Notes: generated by a model not told the origin, from the letters alone. 64,000 nt of DNA from Arion vulgaris (GCA_020796225.1 CM036764.1:28931450-28995449), one strand, 5' to 3'. Shown: positions 46,329 to 58,270, counted from the first letter of the stretch. Program-made: numbers and translations.

Positions 46329-46776
46329 TTCTTCTTCTTTGAACGCTTTAATTCGGCCACTTGTTAAACCATTCTTTGTGATTTTTATGTGATCTGAGCA
46401 TAAGAGCGATAATTTTTTTTAAAAATTGTTCCGATCCAGAAGCACTTGAGCTTTCAGCTCTTCGGCTCGGTGCCATGGACATCGTACATCTGGGGAACCT
46501 GTGGCTTTTCTGCCAGCCCGCGGAATTGAACCCGCACTCACAGAGGGCTAGTCACCCGCAGTCCAACGCCCTACGAACACGCTGGGCAGGTGGGCCTAAG
46601 AGCGATTATACGTTGTGCCAATTATGTGCCTACAAGTAGGCCAGCACATTCAATTTCTTCTACGCTTTTTATTTATCCATAGGCTCCTACCTGAGTCGCC
46701 TCTAACGACAAGCCTTGTAGGAGGTAGTGTTACTATTCTTTGCTCCCCTTGTGGTAACGACAACACACGGTCGAGG
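46329..46776 (-). mobile_element. SINE family B with target-site duplication, split by a SINE C
   Basis: Perfect 12-bp repeats cccaacacattc at 46317-46328 and 46777-46788 bound the copy. A family C SINE sits inside it between copies of taagagcgat. Confidence 0.95.
46412..46593 (-). mobile_element. tRNA-derived SINE family C nested in a SINE B
   Basis: Poly(T) at the left, tRNA-like head at the right (plus-strand ctacgaacacgctgggca). Box B reads GGGTTCAATTCCGCGGG on the minus strand. The flanking host repeat is taagagcgat. Confidence 0.92.
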
Positions 46777-46899
46777 CCCAACACATTCCATTTCGACATG
46801 CGTGTATTGTTTGGACTCGCTCTCCCAGCTGTTTCATGACGGTAGATTTTTATAGGAACGTAATTTGTTGTATTTAAAATATTATCGGGGTTGCGGTTG

Positions 46900-48310
46900 T
46901 ACAACCTGCTTTGTTCGACTTTAACTGCCTACTGTTTTTTACATACTTAACGAGGTTTACACTTCATCGTCCGTCTCCGATAAAGGCTAGATACTCTCTC
47001 TCTCTCTCTCGGTCGTTCTTAGGCCGCTTTTATCATTCGATTGTGCTATATAAGCAGCCAAACATCAAGAACGGATGTACGTGCACGGCCTTCAGTACCT
47101 ATTGGAACTCAGGTGCTTATCCTTCGGCGGCGTGTTCGATTTCAACCAGCGTTTACAGGGTTTGCTCTTCGTTAGCCTTTTGCTGTCCCCAGCCAAAACC
47201 CACACGGCAGCAGGTTGCTATTTTCTTTCAGGGCAGCGACCCGTAGACGACCTACCCTCCCAGGCTGATGAGCGTCATCTGCCCAGCTATACCAGTCTTG
47301 TTAATGGACTGCTTGGTTTGCCTACCATCCAGTTTTGTGTACGGTTTGCTCAGCTAGCCTTTGATTGTCCCCAATCAAACTACAAGGCAGCAGTAGTTTC
47401 CTGCGAGCGGAAACGAGCACTGGCTTTACCTCTGCTGGGTTTTCCAGTTGTTTTGCACACTCGGGTGGTTCGCACACCCTCTTGCTTGCCGCTGCCGTGC
47501 CTGGTTTTTCTGGCCGCCTGTGGGTCCACCGTGCATCGCTCGCATGCGTGCACGCTCTGCCCTGGTGCCTGCCTTATCGTCACCGTGAGTTTACACCTTG
47601 CTCACATTTGCCTATGTTGTCCGTGTGGACCCACGTGCAGCTCATCTCGACTCCCAGCATACTCATCGGCTCAAGAGAGAGCATGGGCGGGCTCCGAATT
47701 TCGCCCCGGGCGGGTGGACGTCTCTTCGATCGGCTTATGTGGGCACACGTGCAGTTCAACCCGACTCCCAGCATACTAATCGGCTCAAGAGAAAGGGCTC
47801 AAGAGAGAGCATGCTCGGGCTCCGAATTTTGCCCCTCGTGGGTTAACATCTCTTCGGTGGCTTTAACTCGTGCCCCCATCCCTGAGATAGGGGCCCGAGT
47901 TTAGTTGTATGTGGGCCCTCGTGTAGCTCAACTCGACTCCCAGCATACCCATCGGCTCAAGAGAGATCATGCGCGGGCTCCGAGTTTCGTCCCGCGCGGT
48001 TCCACGTTTATCCTTCCAGTTTTTCCCATCGGCCGGGAGAGACGAGCATTAATAGTCACTCTGGGAGTTCGCTCGTCTGTGTTGCGAGCGGATCCCATCT
48101 AGCGTGACTACCTTTCATCTCTACTTGCCCCAGAGTAGTTTCTCCCACGGCCCCTGCCCTCATAGCCAGAGCGGAACTACCGTCTGTTACCATGGTCACT
48201 ACGTGGAGGTGAGGGCAGGGGATTAGTGCCAGCTCACTAATCTGACGCGCCGTTGTTTCCTTGCACCTTTGACCACAAGGTTAGATACACGATCGTATCG
48301 TCAATGATCA
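46900..48310 (+). repeat. GC-richer repeat block of unknown class, with TATA-like motif
   Basis: Base composition differs sharply from the AT-rich surroundings. A (CT)n run at 46996-47010 precedes tgctatataagcagcc at 47045. Direct repeats include tgctgtcccc/agattgtcccc units near 47170 and 47365, and three copies of a roughly 130-190 bp unit (cgactcccagcatactcatc; gcatgggcgggctccgaatt) from 47640 to 48000. It could be the LTR or leader of an unrecognised retroelement. No pol or gag seen. Confidence 0.55.
47075..47779 (+). CDS. Hypothetical 234-codon frame within the GC-rich block
   Basis: The longest open frame in the window (LLELRCLSFGGVFDFNQRLQ near its start; cysteine/serine-rich end). 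No domain recognised. A second overlapping frame (47365-47901) is nearly as long, and the end runs into the internal direct repeats. High GC lowers stop frequency, so this may not be translated. Confidence 0.15.
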   Translation: MYVHGLQYLLELRCLSFGGVFDFNQRLQGLLFVSLLLSPAKTHTAAGCYFLSGQRPVDDLPSQADERHLPSYTSLVNGLLGLPTIQFCVRFAQLAFDCPQSNYKAAVVSCERKRALALPLLGFPVVLHTRVVRTPSCLPLPCLVFLAACGSTVHRSHACTLCPGACLIVTVSLHLAHICLCCPCGPTCSSSRLPAYSSAQERAWAGSEFRPGRVDVSSIGLCGHTCSSTRLPAY

Positions 48311-48813
48311 GTGAGTGAATCAAGGATCACTGAAAAATAGTTCGATCGCTTCACATGGCATGCGAACCGGGTATTTTGTAGGTGAGCATAGTATCTCAAC
48401 CCACGAATTGAGCACTAGAAGTGATGATATGGAGTGTTTTTAACCAAGTAGTCAGCAACATGCATTTTTAAAATACATTTGCTGGAGATAAAGCGAATAG
48501 AAACTTATGTGTCTCGCTCAGTATATGTTGAGGTTGGCTCCATAAACAATTATCATTGGAAAGGTCTGAAGCAAACGATTATAATAATAAACAGCGAAAA
48601 AAAAATATCCGACACAGTTAAACTAAAATTGTATCCGGTATCAAAATTGACCATGCGCATTTATTCTGTTTCTCTTTTATCTACTTCCTTTTCCTGTTAC
48701 ATGCTTGGGGTTGTCGCCTAGTACATTATTCAGACTGTTTGCAATCTGCAAACACCTAATTTTTATGTTATTTAATGCAATCTATGTCTTAGTATTCACA
48801 TACTAGTTATTGC
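48311..48813. other. AT-rich spacer, nothing recognised
   Basis: No coding or repeat match seen between the GC-rich block and the transposon. Confidence 0.35.
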
Positions 48814-48815
48814 TA

Positions 48816-50973
48816 TAGTCTGTCCATTAATTCGTGAGCACGTTTGAAATTGATTTTCTCGAAAACTACCTTTTGGATCTCAGTGATTTTTTGCAAGCAG
48901 CCTTATAATATCCATGACGCTAGAGAAATATTTTTTCCAAGAAAATTTGATGTAGTTTGAAATATTTCTTCAGGTTATATTAAAATCAACCTCACCGAAT
49001 TGTACACAATAGTAACAGATCTACGGTACACAGACGCGTTGTTCTAAAAATACATTATGGTAACATTGAAATATCGTGAGTAAACAACAATTTCACGAAT
49101 CCCAGTCGACTTTGAAAGCGGAAAGCATATGACGTTATAATTGGGATACCGTTGTATAGTTATAGGTGTATCTCGCTATTTGTACGAAGCTATTGTATCA
49201 TATTTGTTGGCTTATCAAAACTGACATTGATATCACATTCATAATGAGTCTGAAGTGCAAATTTGTAACAATGCAGAAGGTTACAGTTTTACTATACCAA
49301 CACTTCCGTAGGGAATCTAAGAGAGGTCATCTATATTGCGATATTCATAACCCTGAGAAACGAACGCAACTGGCGCTTGGTCTGAATAGAGAATCCTTTT
49401 CCCGATGGATTAAACAGGACACAAAGTGCACTAATGTCAAGCAAGGAACGAAAAGAACAATTGACGACTTTGACATAGATGTCATAAGACGGGAGCTCTG
49501 AAAATGTTTGCGACAAATCAACTTGTTACTCTCAGGAAACTGAAATTAAAACTGCAATCAGATTGCAGCATAGACATTTCTAAAAGTACTCTATGGAAAA
49601 TTGTAAGAGCCGCCGGCTTCACCTTCAGAAAACTATAGGCGGCAGGAATATTATTTGTGAAAAGCCACATTTAATTGCTGCCCAAGTAAATACCTGAGGC
49701 AGATCCGTGAGCGGCGGAGGCAAGGCTATGATATTGTATATTTGAACGAATCCTGGGTCAATGCTCACCACACCAATACTAAAGAATGGCAATCAGTAGA
49801 CAGTGAACAGAAAAGAAAATACCAAGCAGCAAAGGCCAGCGTATTATACTAACACATGCAGGAAGCAGTGAAGAAGGTCTTGTCCATGACGCTGGACTTA
49901 TTTTCCAATCAAAAGTACCGACGGTAGGGACTACCACACAGAAATGAATGGACATATTTTCAGGCACTGGATGGAGAAAGATCTACTTCCAATTCTAAAC
50001 AGACCATCATGCTTGGTAATGGATAATGCATCCTATCACAACGCAGTATCAGCGGAAGACAAAGTACCAACTGCATCAAATACAAAAGATCAAATTAGGA
50101 CTTGGCTTGCTAAGGAAAATGTCAGCTACGATGATACATATTTGAAACCCGAGTTGTTGCACCTGGTGAGGATGACAAATAAGACAAAGGTGTTTCATAT
50201 TGACAAAATCATTGCGGAATACGGCCACACATCTTTGCGACTACCTCCATATCATGCTCACCTCAATCCGATAGAGCTTGTCGCAAAGTAAAAGCGCAAG
50301 TTGCCGAACAGAACAGGACGTTTAAAATGTGTGATGTTGAAGTTCTGACACGTGAGTCCCTCTCAATGATAGACATGCAGTTCTGGAAGAAGTGTATTGA
50401 ACATGTGCTCCGAGAGGAAGACGAATACTGGCACCGAGATGGATTACAATTTGTCCAGCCAGTAACAATTATCAACCTCATGGAATTGCAGATTCGGGAT
50501 GATACAAATCATATTTTGATTACAGACTGAGAAATAGCAACGTATACATTTCCATATCCAAATGCGTCTACCATCATACAATTTGTGGTGAAGTTAAGAC
50601 ACCCTGGGGTCTAATGGTGACCGAAGGGAGGACTAACTGTTGCATATTGTATCCAAGTTCACGATTGCACATAAAGGGCAACACACTTAATTACTTGACC
50701 TATCAAGTTAATATGGAGATACATCTATGAATAGAATTGACATGGACAAATTCTAAGGATTACTGTAAAATCTAAAATTTGAGCCCCGTATTTGCAATTG
50801 TCATAAAAGATCAAAGGAATTATCCGATGTGCAAAATCCGTAGCATCTATGGACTACTGGTTAGCTTTATTTTAGCGTCATGGATATTCTAAGGCTGCAT
50901 GCAAAAATCACTGAGATCCAACAGGTAGTTTTCAGAAAATCAATTTCAAACGTGCTCACAAATTAATGGACTA
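48816..50973 (+). mobile_element. IS630/Tc1/mariner-type transposon, complete ends, inactive
   Basis: TA target duplications at 48814-48815 and 50974-50975. Inverted repeats of about 110 bp (tagtctgtccattaattcg at the left; cgtgctcacaaattaatgga before gacta at the right), with both ends carrying gatctcagtga and ccatgacgcta inside. Total 2158 bp. A transposase reads along the plus strand in pieces. Confidence 0.93.
49245..50530 (+). pseudogene. Broken DDE transposase of the 48.8-kb transposon
   Basis: Pieces in order: an N-terminal helix-turn-helix-like region (49245-49498; LGLNRESFSRWIKQD); the first catalytic block, read as YLNESWVNAHHTNTKEW (about 49739-49790), with N where the second copy has D; the second block LVMDNASYHNA (about 50010-50042); and the third YHAHLNPIELV (about 50249-50281). 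I count 83 residues between the second D and the E. Stops at 49499, about 49850 and 50289 plus frameshifts make it non-functional. Confidence 0.88.
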
Positions 50974-51129
50974 TAGTTACATACTAGATAGATAGTTTCA
51001 AAATACGGTTAAAAATATAGTTGCTTCTGTGTGGTCGGCTGCGACCTGTTTTCTCCATACCGAGGATCGCATCATTTTAATGGTAAGTTTCAAACGTGTT
51101 ACAGCAATGATATATTTACAGTTTGTATA

Positions 51130-51535
51130 TACATTTCCACACAAGCTGCCTATGCAGATGACTCAAACTAAAAATGGCACAAGGTTCAGCAGCTTATTGC
51201 AGAAGGGACTTGCTCAGATGCCTGATAAACGCAGTCCAAAAAGATATAATGAAAAAATAAAGCATGAATGTGATGAAAGGGACGATAAATGCTTTTTTTT
51301 TTTTTAACCCTATCCAGAAACACATGAGATGAAAGCTCTTCGGCTCGGTGTCATGGACATCGTAAACCTGGGGAACCTGTAGCTTTTCTGCCAGTCCGCG
51401 GAGTTGAACCCACACTTACTAACTCGGTGACTTAAGAGGACTAGTCACATGTAGTCCGGCACGCGGGCATAAAATGCTATAAAGACACTCTTAAAGTGTC
51501 TCTGAAATGCTTCGATATAGTCTAATACCTAAATA
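51130..51535 (+). mobile_element. LINE tail fragment split by a SINE C
   Basis: Plus-strand reading KNGTRFSSLLQKGLAQMPDK, RSPKRYNEKIKHECDERDDK, then after the SINE YKDTLK.SLK.FDI. The KDTLK motif is typical of LINE C-termini. Confidence 0.6.
51293..51471 (-). mobile_element. tRNA-derived SINE family C
   Basis: Poly(T) at 51293-51304 (tail), body aaagctcttcggctcggtgt, box B on the minus strand GGGTTCAACTCCGCGGA. Flanks ataaatgc / ataaaatgc suggest a target-site duplication. Confidence 0.88.
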
Positions 51536-51629
51536 TAGTCTAAAACCACGTGCTGAGAATCCCTTGAGCAAGATCACTAAAAATGGCGCAGTAAGTAAGC
51601 TGTAACAACACAGGAACTTGCATAGTAGC

Positions 51630-51850
51630 TAGCCCATGTGTTGCTGATGCTCGCAAGGGGAGAATAGAATAATACTTGCAAGGCATGTCGTAAGAGCCGA
51701 CTGAGGTAGCCTAGGGATGCTACCCTAGTAAATAAAACAGCATAGCAGAAATCATATGTACTTGTAGGCGCATAACTGTCACAACACACACGCTCCTAGG
51801 ATCGGATCGCATAGTTAACAAGTAAGTGGTCGAAATGGAGCGTAAGAAGC
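51630..51850 (+). mobile_element. SINE family B copy, many small deletions
   Basis: From cccatgtgttgctgatgctc to gtcgaaatggagcgtaagaag. Confidence 0.8.
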
Positions 51851-52037
51851 ATAGTCCTAAGTAGCTCAGCTGAGAATTGGCATAGTTGAGGCGTATTGAA
51901 ATCGAGCTGTGCAAAAAGACACCCCACATCTAACCGTGACTTGACATGTGACTCATTGATTGTGACTCACTGTGGTCTGTGGAAATCATAGTAGCTAAAG
52001 CGATGGTCTGGCTGGAGTCACTTTCATCCATATGCAT

Positions 52038-52267
52038 CGCCCGAGTGGTTACCTGGGCCCAAATTGGGGGGTAAAGAATAGAACCACTGTTACCTGTCGT
52101 AAGAGGCGACTAAGGTTTGGCTGAAATCGGGTGCATGTGTCCTAAACGTGTAGAAGTCTGCGTTTAGGGGCCTACCTAACCAATGTGCAACGTATACATG
52201 TTCTTGGCAAAGATCAAACCTATCACAGAGTGATTAAAATTGGTCGTAAAGAACGAATGCAAAGAAG
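52038..52267 (+). mobile_element. SINE family A copy with target-site duplication
   Basis: Direct repeats atccatatgcat at 52026-52037 and 52268-52279. Confidence 0.95.
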
Positions 52268-52427
52268 ATCCATATGCATTGTATATGTGACTCAAAATGA
52301 GTATTCTCAGGAAGATTGAAACAGATTGGGCTCAAATGGTCAAATGGAGTCGTTGAAGCTGACAAAAATTAATATGGTCAACAGAACTGTTACACCACAA
52401 ATTTAACAATTGAATCATCATTATTGT

Positions 52428-52663
52428 TGCCCGAGTGGTTGCCGGTGCCCAAATTTGGGGTGTAAAGAATAGTACCACTGTTACCTGCCACGAATGCGAA
52501 AGAGGCGACTAAGGAGGTTTTGCTGAAATCGATGCACATCCTAAACGTATAGAAGTCTGCGCTTAGGGGCCTACCAAACCAATGTGCAACGTATACACGC
52601 TTGGCAAAGATCAAACATCACAAAGAGTGATTAATTGGTCGTAAAGAACGAACGCAAAGAAGA
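52428..52663 (+). mobile_element. SINE family A copy with target-site duplication
   Basis: Direct repeats atcattattgt at 52417-52427 and 52664-52674. Confidence 0.93.
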
Positions 52664-53218
52664 ATCATTATTGTGAACAATGTTCAGGCTCTCTGCCACA
52701 CAAGGAGCAGATAGGAATAAGTCGAGTCATCATTGGGAGTATCTATAATCTATGTCGAATTAAGACTATTCCTCTTTCACAATCACAGTACCAGCTTCAT
52801 TTCAGCTCCTACTTTATGCTTGAAATGATCGTTCAATACTGTGAATATTAACATTCTGTCTATATCCTGGGTGCCATGTTTTCGCCACCCTGGAAACGGC
52901 AGATACAGTGAATATTAGCACATTATTTTCTTTCTCACTTTTTGTGTAACTGTCCGTATCACAAATGCATTTTTACCACTTTCATAGATGGATATGTATT
53001 TAACAAAATGTGTATACAAACAGTGTACTATATAAATTTCTGGGAAAATCTGTACAGAACTATATTTATTTTAAAAGGCAAATGTGACACTTTAAAAAAA
53101 AATCATTTCTTTATTTTTTCCTGTGGTATTTATGTGGAAATAGCATTTCATGATTGTGTGAGCTAACATTTATATTGTTTAGAATATGAAAGTAAACTTT
53201 GTTTTTTTCTATTTCAAG

Positions 53219-53284
53219 GAGGGGCGGAGAGGACACATGCATGAAAAACTCATCCTTGATGGATTCTCACGTCTACAAAGATGG
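53219..53284 (+). other. Micro-exon-like segment, best copy (66 bp)
   Basis: Preceded by a T-rich tract and TTTCAAG, followed by GTAAGTG. Reads EGRRGHMHEKLILDGFSRLQ then RW in phase 0. Related segments at 54976-55036, 56735-56799, 58998-59062 and about 63408-63468 keep splice-like borders but are 61-65 bp, so frame is lost. May be a relic of a duplicated gene. Confidence 0.45.
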
Positions 53285-53801
53285 GTAAGTGATTTCATTT
53301 TTTGCTTCTATGGGGATGTGTGTATTCATTCACCACAGTTCCAGCTTCATTTCAGCTCCTACTTTATGCTTGAAATGATCGTTCAATACTGAGGATATTA
53401 ATTCTGTCTATATCCTGGGTGCCATGTTTCGTGTCACCCTGGAAACGCAGATACAGTGGTCAATTTTTATGCCATTAGTCCATGATGTTTTGTTGTTTAA
53501 AAGGTTTTCAAATATCATGTACATCTAAGAATGCATCCAATAATCATTTTTGTGAACATCCAGTGTGCTGTTTCAAAATGTTTTTAGATTTGAAAACCCA
53601 TATTGGAATAAATTGTACATCTGCTGTATGGTAAAATTGAAGTTAAAAAAAGTTCAACTTGAATGGTTTGTGGTCTGTCATTTATAACTTGTGAGGTACT
53701 TCATAATCTTACGGTAAATAGCTTTTGTTATGCACTGTAAATATTTTCAGGATCACAGAATAGACTCACCGTCACAATATAGTCATTATTGGGGATCTCT
53801 A

Positions 53802-54030
53802 TGGTGAAATGATTAAGGATTTGCATGTCATTCTGAAGCTTGTGAGTTTGAACTGGACAGAAACACATGTGCAGTTTGTTCATGATATCTCTAGGATTGT
53901 TGTCATAATATGGATTCATGTTTTGCTCAACATTCATAGTAGATGGTATCCCATTTTAATGCATCTTGGGTGGAGCCATGTCTGGAGGGCAGGGCAATGA
54001 AGTAAATCCTTTGTATTTAGACCATTTTTA
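53802..54030 (+). mobile_element. tRNA-derived SINE family D copy
   Basis: Box A-like tggtgaaatgattaaggatt, box B-like gtgagtttgaactggac, then tctaggattgttgtcataat and gcaatgaagtaaatccttt. Confidence 0.85.
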
Positions 54031-54394
54031 AAAGTCATTCTCTTCCAAAGGAAATTTTTAAGTAACATGAGCAAAACAATAGTATAATTGCCAGTTTTAT
54101 GCCTGCCGAGGGCTAAGACATTGAGAGTATTGTTACATTTTCCTCATGGATACACTGTTTATTTTTGTATATACATTCACCACAGTTCCAGCTTCATTTC
54201 AGCTCTTACTTTATGCTTGAAATGATCGTTCAATACTGCGGATATTAACATTCTTTCTATATCCTGGGTGCCATGTTTTCGTGTCACCCCTGGAAAGGGC
54301 AGATACATTGATCATTAGCACATTATTTGCTTTCTCATGTCTGTTTTATGTAATCATCCATCTTAGAAATACATTTTACCATTATCATAGATTA

Positions 54395-54722
54395 ATATGG
54401 CCAGTAAAAATATCCAATAACCAACTACTCCAAGACACAAGACAAGAGGCAATGAATGACATACTCAAAAGAGAAGATGGAAATGGCTCCGACATGTTAT
54501 GAGAATGAGACAAGAAATGCCTGCAAGGATAGCCCTCACTTGGACACCAGAGGGAAAGAGAAAGAAAGGCAGACCACGGACAACATGGAGGCGCATGATG
54601 GAAGAGGAACTGGGCACCGCATCTCTGACGTGGGGCTCTGCGCTGAAGGTTGCACGGACAGGAGAGCATGGAAAGTCCTTTCTGAAGCCCCATGTGTCAC
54701 TAGGCATGACGGGATTAAGTAA
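54395..54722 (+). mobile_element. LINE C-terminal fragment
   Basis: Plus-strand frame 54499-54720: [40 protein letters not shown] and TWGSALKVA. This G-K-R-K-x-G-R-P-x-T-T-W-R-R block is typical of LINE linkers. Confidence 0.9.
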
Positions 54723-55410
54723 TAGATTAATATATACTTGTATCTGTTTATCTTGGTATTTTATTTTTAATTATACAAATATAAATATATAATATATACC
54801 ATCTGGGAAATCTACAATATTTAAAAAAAAAACGAAATATGACATGCAAAATACAACTTATAATTTTTGTATTTTGCTTGTTATTTATGTGGAAATAACA
54901 TTTCTTGACTGCGAGCTCACATATGGTATTGTTTAGAATCTGAAAGTAAAGTTATGTTTGTCTTTTCAATTGAAGGAGCAGAGAGGACAATGAAGTACAC
55001 TCATTGATGGAATTCTCCTTGATACAAAGATGATCGGTAAGTGATGACTGCATTCAGTTCGTTTTTTTGCTTCCTTGCAGGTGTGTTTATTCATCCACCA
55101 CAGTTCCAGCTTCATTTCAGCTCCTACTTTATGCTTGAAATGATCGTTCAATACTGTGTATATTAACATTCTGTCTATATCCTGGGTGCCATGTTTTCGT
55201 GTCACCCCTGGAAACGGCAGATACAGTGGCCAATTTTAATGCCATCAGTCCGTAATATTTTGTCATTTGTTGTGTATATAAGGTATACACATACATGTAG
55301 CATTGTGTGCTAACAGGGCATTAACAGATATAGACCACCATGTAATGTTATCGCAAACACATAACTGGTGAAAGTATATATATATATATAAGAAATCCTC
55401 CAATAATCAT

Positions 55411-55655
55411 TTCTTCTTTGTGTTCTTTCTTTACTAGCAATTTTAATCACTCTTTGTGATATGTTTGATCTTTGCCAAGAACGTGTATACGTTGCACGTT
55501 GGTTTGGTAGGTCCCTAAACGCATAAGACTACTACACGTTTAGGACACATGCATCTGATTTCAGCCAAACCTCCATAGTCGCCTCTTTCGACATGCGTGG
55601 CAGGTAACAATGGTTCTATTATTTACACCTCAAATTTGGGCCGAACCACTGGCAA
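55411..55655 (-). mobile_element. SINE family A copy
   Basis: From tcttctttgtgttctttctt to ggccgaaccactggc, flanked by aatcatt on both sides. Confidence 0.88.
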
Positions 55656-55964
55656 TCATTATAAACATAGACTGCTGACTGAACAAAAATGTTTATTGAT
55701 TTGAAAACTCAAATTGGAATAACTTTGCGGCTGCTGTATGATAAAATTGAATTTAAAAATAGTTCATCCCTGAATGGTTTGGTCTTTCTGTGCAATCTTC
55801 ATTTTGTAACTTGTGCTGTCCTCTATAATCTTAAGGTAAATAGCTATTGTTCTGCACGGTAAATATTTTCAGGATCGTAGAGCAGACCCACCGCAACAAT
55901 ATATCTCCACCATATATCTCCACCGCAACAATATATCTATAGATAATCATTATTGGGGACCTCT

Positions 55965-56195
55965 GGTGAAATGATCAATAATTTGTATGTCATTCTGAAG
56001 CTTGTGGGTTCGAATCCAGTCCGAGTCACATGTGCAGTTTATCCATGCGATCCCTAGGATTGTAGCAATAACATGGATTCATGCTTTCTGCAACTCACAA
56101 TAGATGGTGTCCCATTTCAATGCGTCTTGGACGGAGTCATGTCTGTAAACCTTATGCAATGAAGTAAATCCATCACATTTAGACCATTTTTTAAA
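55965..56195 (+). mobile_element. tRNA-derived SINE family D copy
   Basis: The clearest box B of the family: GTGGGTTCGAATCCAGTCC at 56006-56024. The end matches gcaatgaagtaaatccatc. Confidence 0.88.
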
Positions 56196-57224
56196 GTCAT
56201 TCTCCTCTACCAACAGGAATAAATTTAAAGAAACCTGAGCAAAGCAATAGTATAGCTATCAGTTTTATGCCTGCTGAGGTCTAAGAAAATTTGAGTTAAC
56301 ATTTTCCTCACGGATATGATGTACATTTTTGTTTATAATTGTCCACCACGGTTCCAGCTTCATCTCAGCTCCTACTTTTATGCTTGAAATGATCGTTCAA
56401 TACTGTGTATATTAAACATTCTGTCTATATCCTGGGTGCCATGTGTTCGTGTCACCCCTGGAAAGGACAGATACAATAATTATTAATTGGCACAAGTTAT
56501 TAACTATTTTCTTTCTGGCATCTGTTTTGTGCAACTGTTTATATCACAACAGCTAGATGTGTATTTAATTTTTAATTATACAAACCGGGTATACCATGTC
56601 TGGGAAAATCCAGAACTAAATTTATTTAAAAAAAACATGTGCTACATTTTAAAAACATAACTTTTTAAAAATTTTGATTGTATGAGTTCGTTTGTCACAA
56701 ATCTGAAAGTATTGCTTTGTCTTTGCAATTAAAGGAGGGGCAGAAAGGAGACCTGCATGAAATACACTTGTTGATGGGTTCTCTTATCTATGATCATTGG
56801 TAAGTAGTAACAGCATTGAGTTTACATTTTTTTGCTTCTGAGGGTGTTTTGTTTTTGGAGGTATATTCATCCACCACAGTTCCAGCTTCATTTCAGCTTC
56901 TACTTTATGCTTGAAATGATCGTTCAAATACTGTGAATATTAACATTCTGTCCATATCCTGGGTGCCATGTTTTCGTGTCACCCCTGGAAACGGCAGATA
57001 CAGTAGTCAATTTTTATGCAATGACAGCTATTAGTCAGTGTTTTCTGTCATGTTGTTTATGTGGTATTCATATATCATGTATCAATGATGTGTACTAGCT
57101 GGGCATTAATTATGTATTGTGGCATATTATATCACGCTATAGCACACAAATATCACTATTTGCTTATTGCTGTACTAATTTTTATTTTGTAATTGCACGT
57201 TTTGCTGTCATGCCATTAAATAAG

Positions 57225-57415
57225 CACCTGCATAGTAGTTAGTGTATTTGCTTTGTAGGCTTGTGGTCATAGACTCAAATTCTCCAGTTGGAATGACATT
57301 TTTCCATGCCATATTGGCTCTTAGTTGACCCAACTTGAGTGTAACAGAGAAACATCAGGAAGTAAAGGCAACAGGCGTGATGTTGGTTGAGTACAGCGAT
57401 TTCCTACCTTTATGC
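57225..57415 (+). mobile_element. tRNA-like SINE inside the duplicated unit
   Basis: agtagttagtgtatttgctt, ggtcatagactcaaattctc, then acagagaaacatcaggaagt and ggcgtgatgttggttgagta. Matching copy at 61665-61860. Confidence 0.7.
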
Positions 57416-57899
57416 AATTATAACATAATTAGTGAATTTAATAAATTCACGTTACCTGCAATCTACTTTTAAAGGTTCTGTGTTACTCTTTGAAAACCTC
57501 TGTAGATCAACAAATGTAGATCTAATTTCAAAATATTCTTGGATCTGCTATTCATGGTAGTCAAGCGTAGTTTCTATTTTGTACAAAAGAATGAAAATTC
57601 ATAGATACAATGTAAAAATTAGTATTTAATGGCACAAACCGCTGTAAGCACATCTCTGAATGATGATAAACTTCACAGACCTGTACTGAAGGTTTTCTGA
57701 AGATAACTTTACATATCTGATGGAGAATACAAATATCACTACTTGCATATTGCTGTACTTAGTTTTATTTTGTAATTGTACATTTTGCTGTCATACCACT
57801 AAATGAAAGAAGCACCTGCATAGTAGTTAGTGTACTTGCTTTGTAGGCTCTTGGTCGTAGACAGTTGGAATGACATTTTTCCATACCATAGTGGCTCTT

Positions 57900-58110
57900 A
57901 GGTTATCATTCTGAAGTCTTGGGTTTGAATCTTAACAGTCACGTGTGCAGTTTGTTCATGAGATCCCTAGGATTGTTGCCATAACATGAGTTCATGCTTT
58001 TTGCAACACCGTGGATGGTGTCCCAGTTCAATGCTTCTTGGACGGAGCCATGTCTCAAAACCCACCAGTGGCAGTGAAGTCAATCCACAACATTAAAAAA
58101 AAAAAATAAC
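57900..58110 (+). mobile_element. tRNA-derived SINE family D copy
   Basis: Box B-like ttgggtttgaatcttaac, then gatccctaggattgttgcca and gcagtgaagtcaatccac with an A run at 58095-58107. Confidence 0.8.
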
Positions 58111-58270
58111 ATTCTCTGTCAAAGGAAATAAATGTTAGGTAGTATTAGCACAATAGTCAACTCCATAGGAATAAGACAACTGCGTATTGTTACGTTTTTC
58201 TTAGTCACATTGTTGCTAATTGTCCACCACAGTTCCAGCTTCATCTCTGTTCCTACTTTATGCTTAAAAT

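Noticed and set aside
47075..47779. 234-codon frame as a secure host gene
   Set aside because: Overlapping long frames in other phases and internal DNA repeats suggest high GC rather than coding selection.
49166..50530. A functional transposase gene at 49-50.5 kb
   Set aside because: Stops, frameshifts and loss of the first catalytic D show it is dead.
54385..54707. Minus-strand frames over 54.4-54.7 kb
   Set aside because: Shadows of the plus-strand LINE linker GRPRTTWRR.
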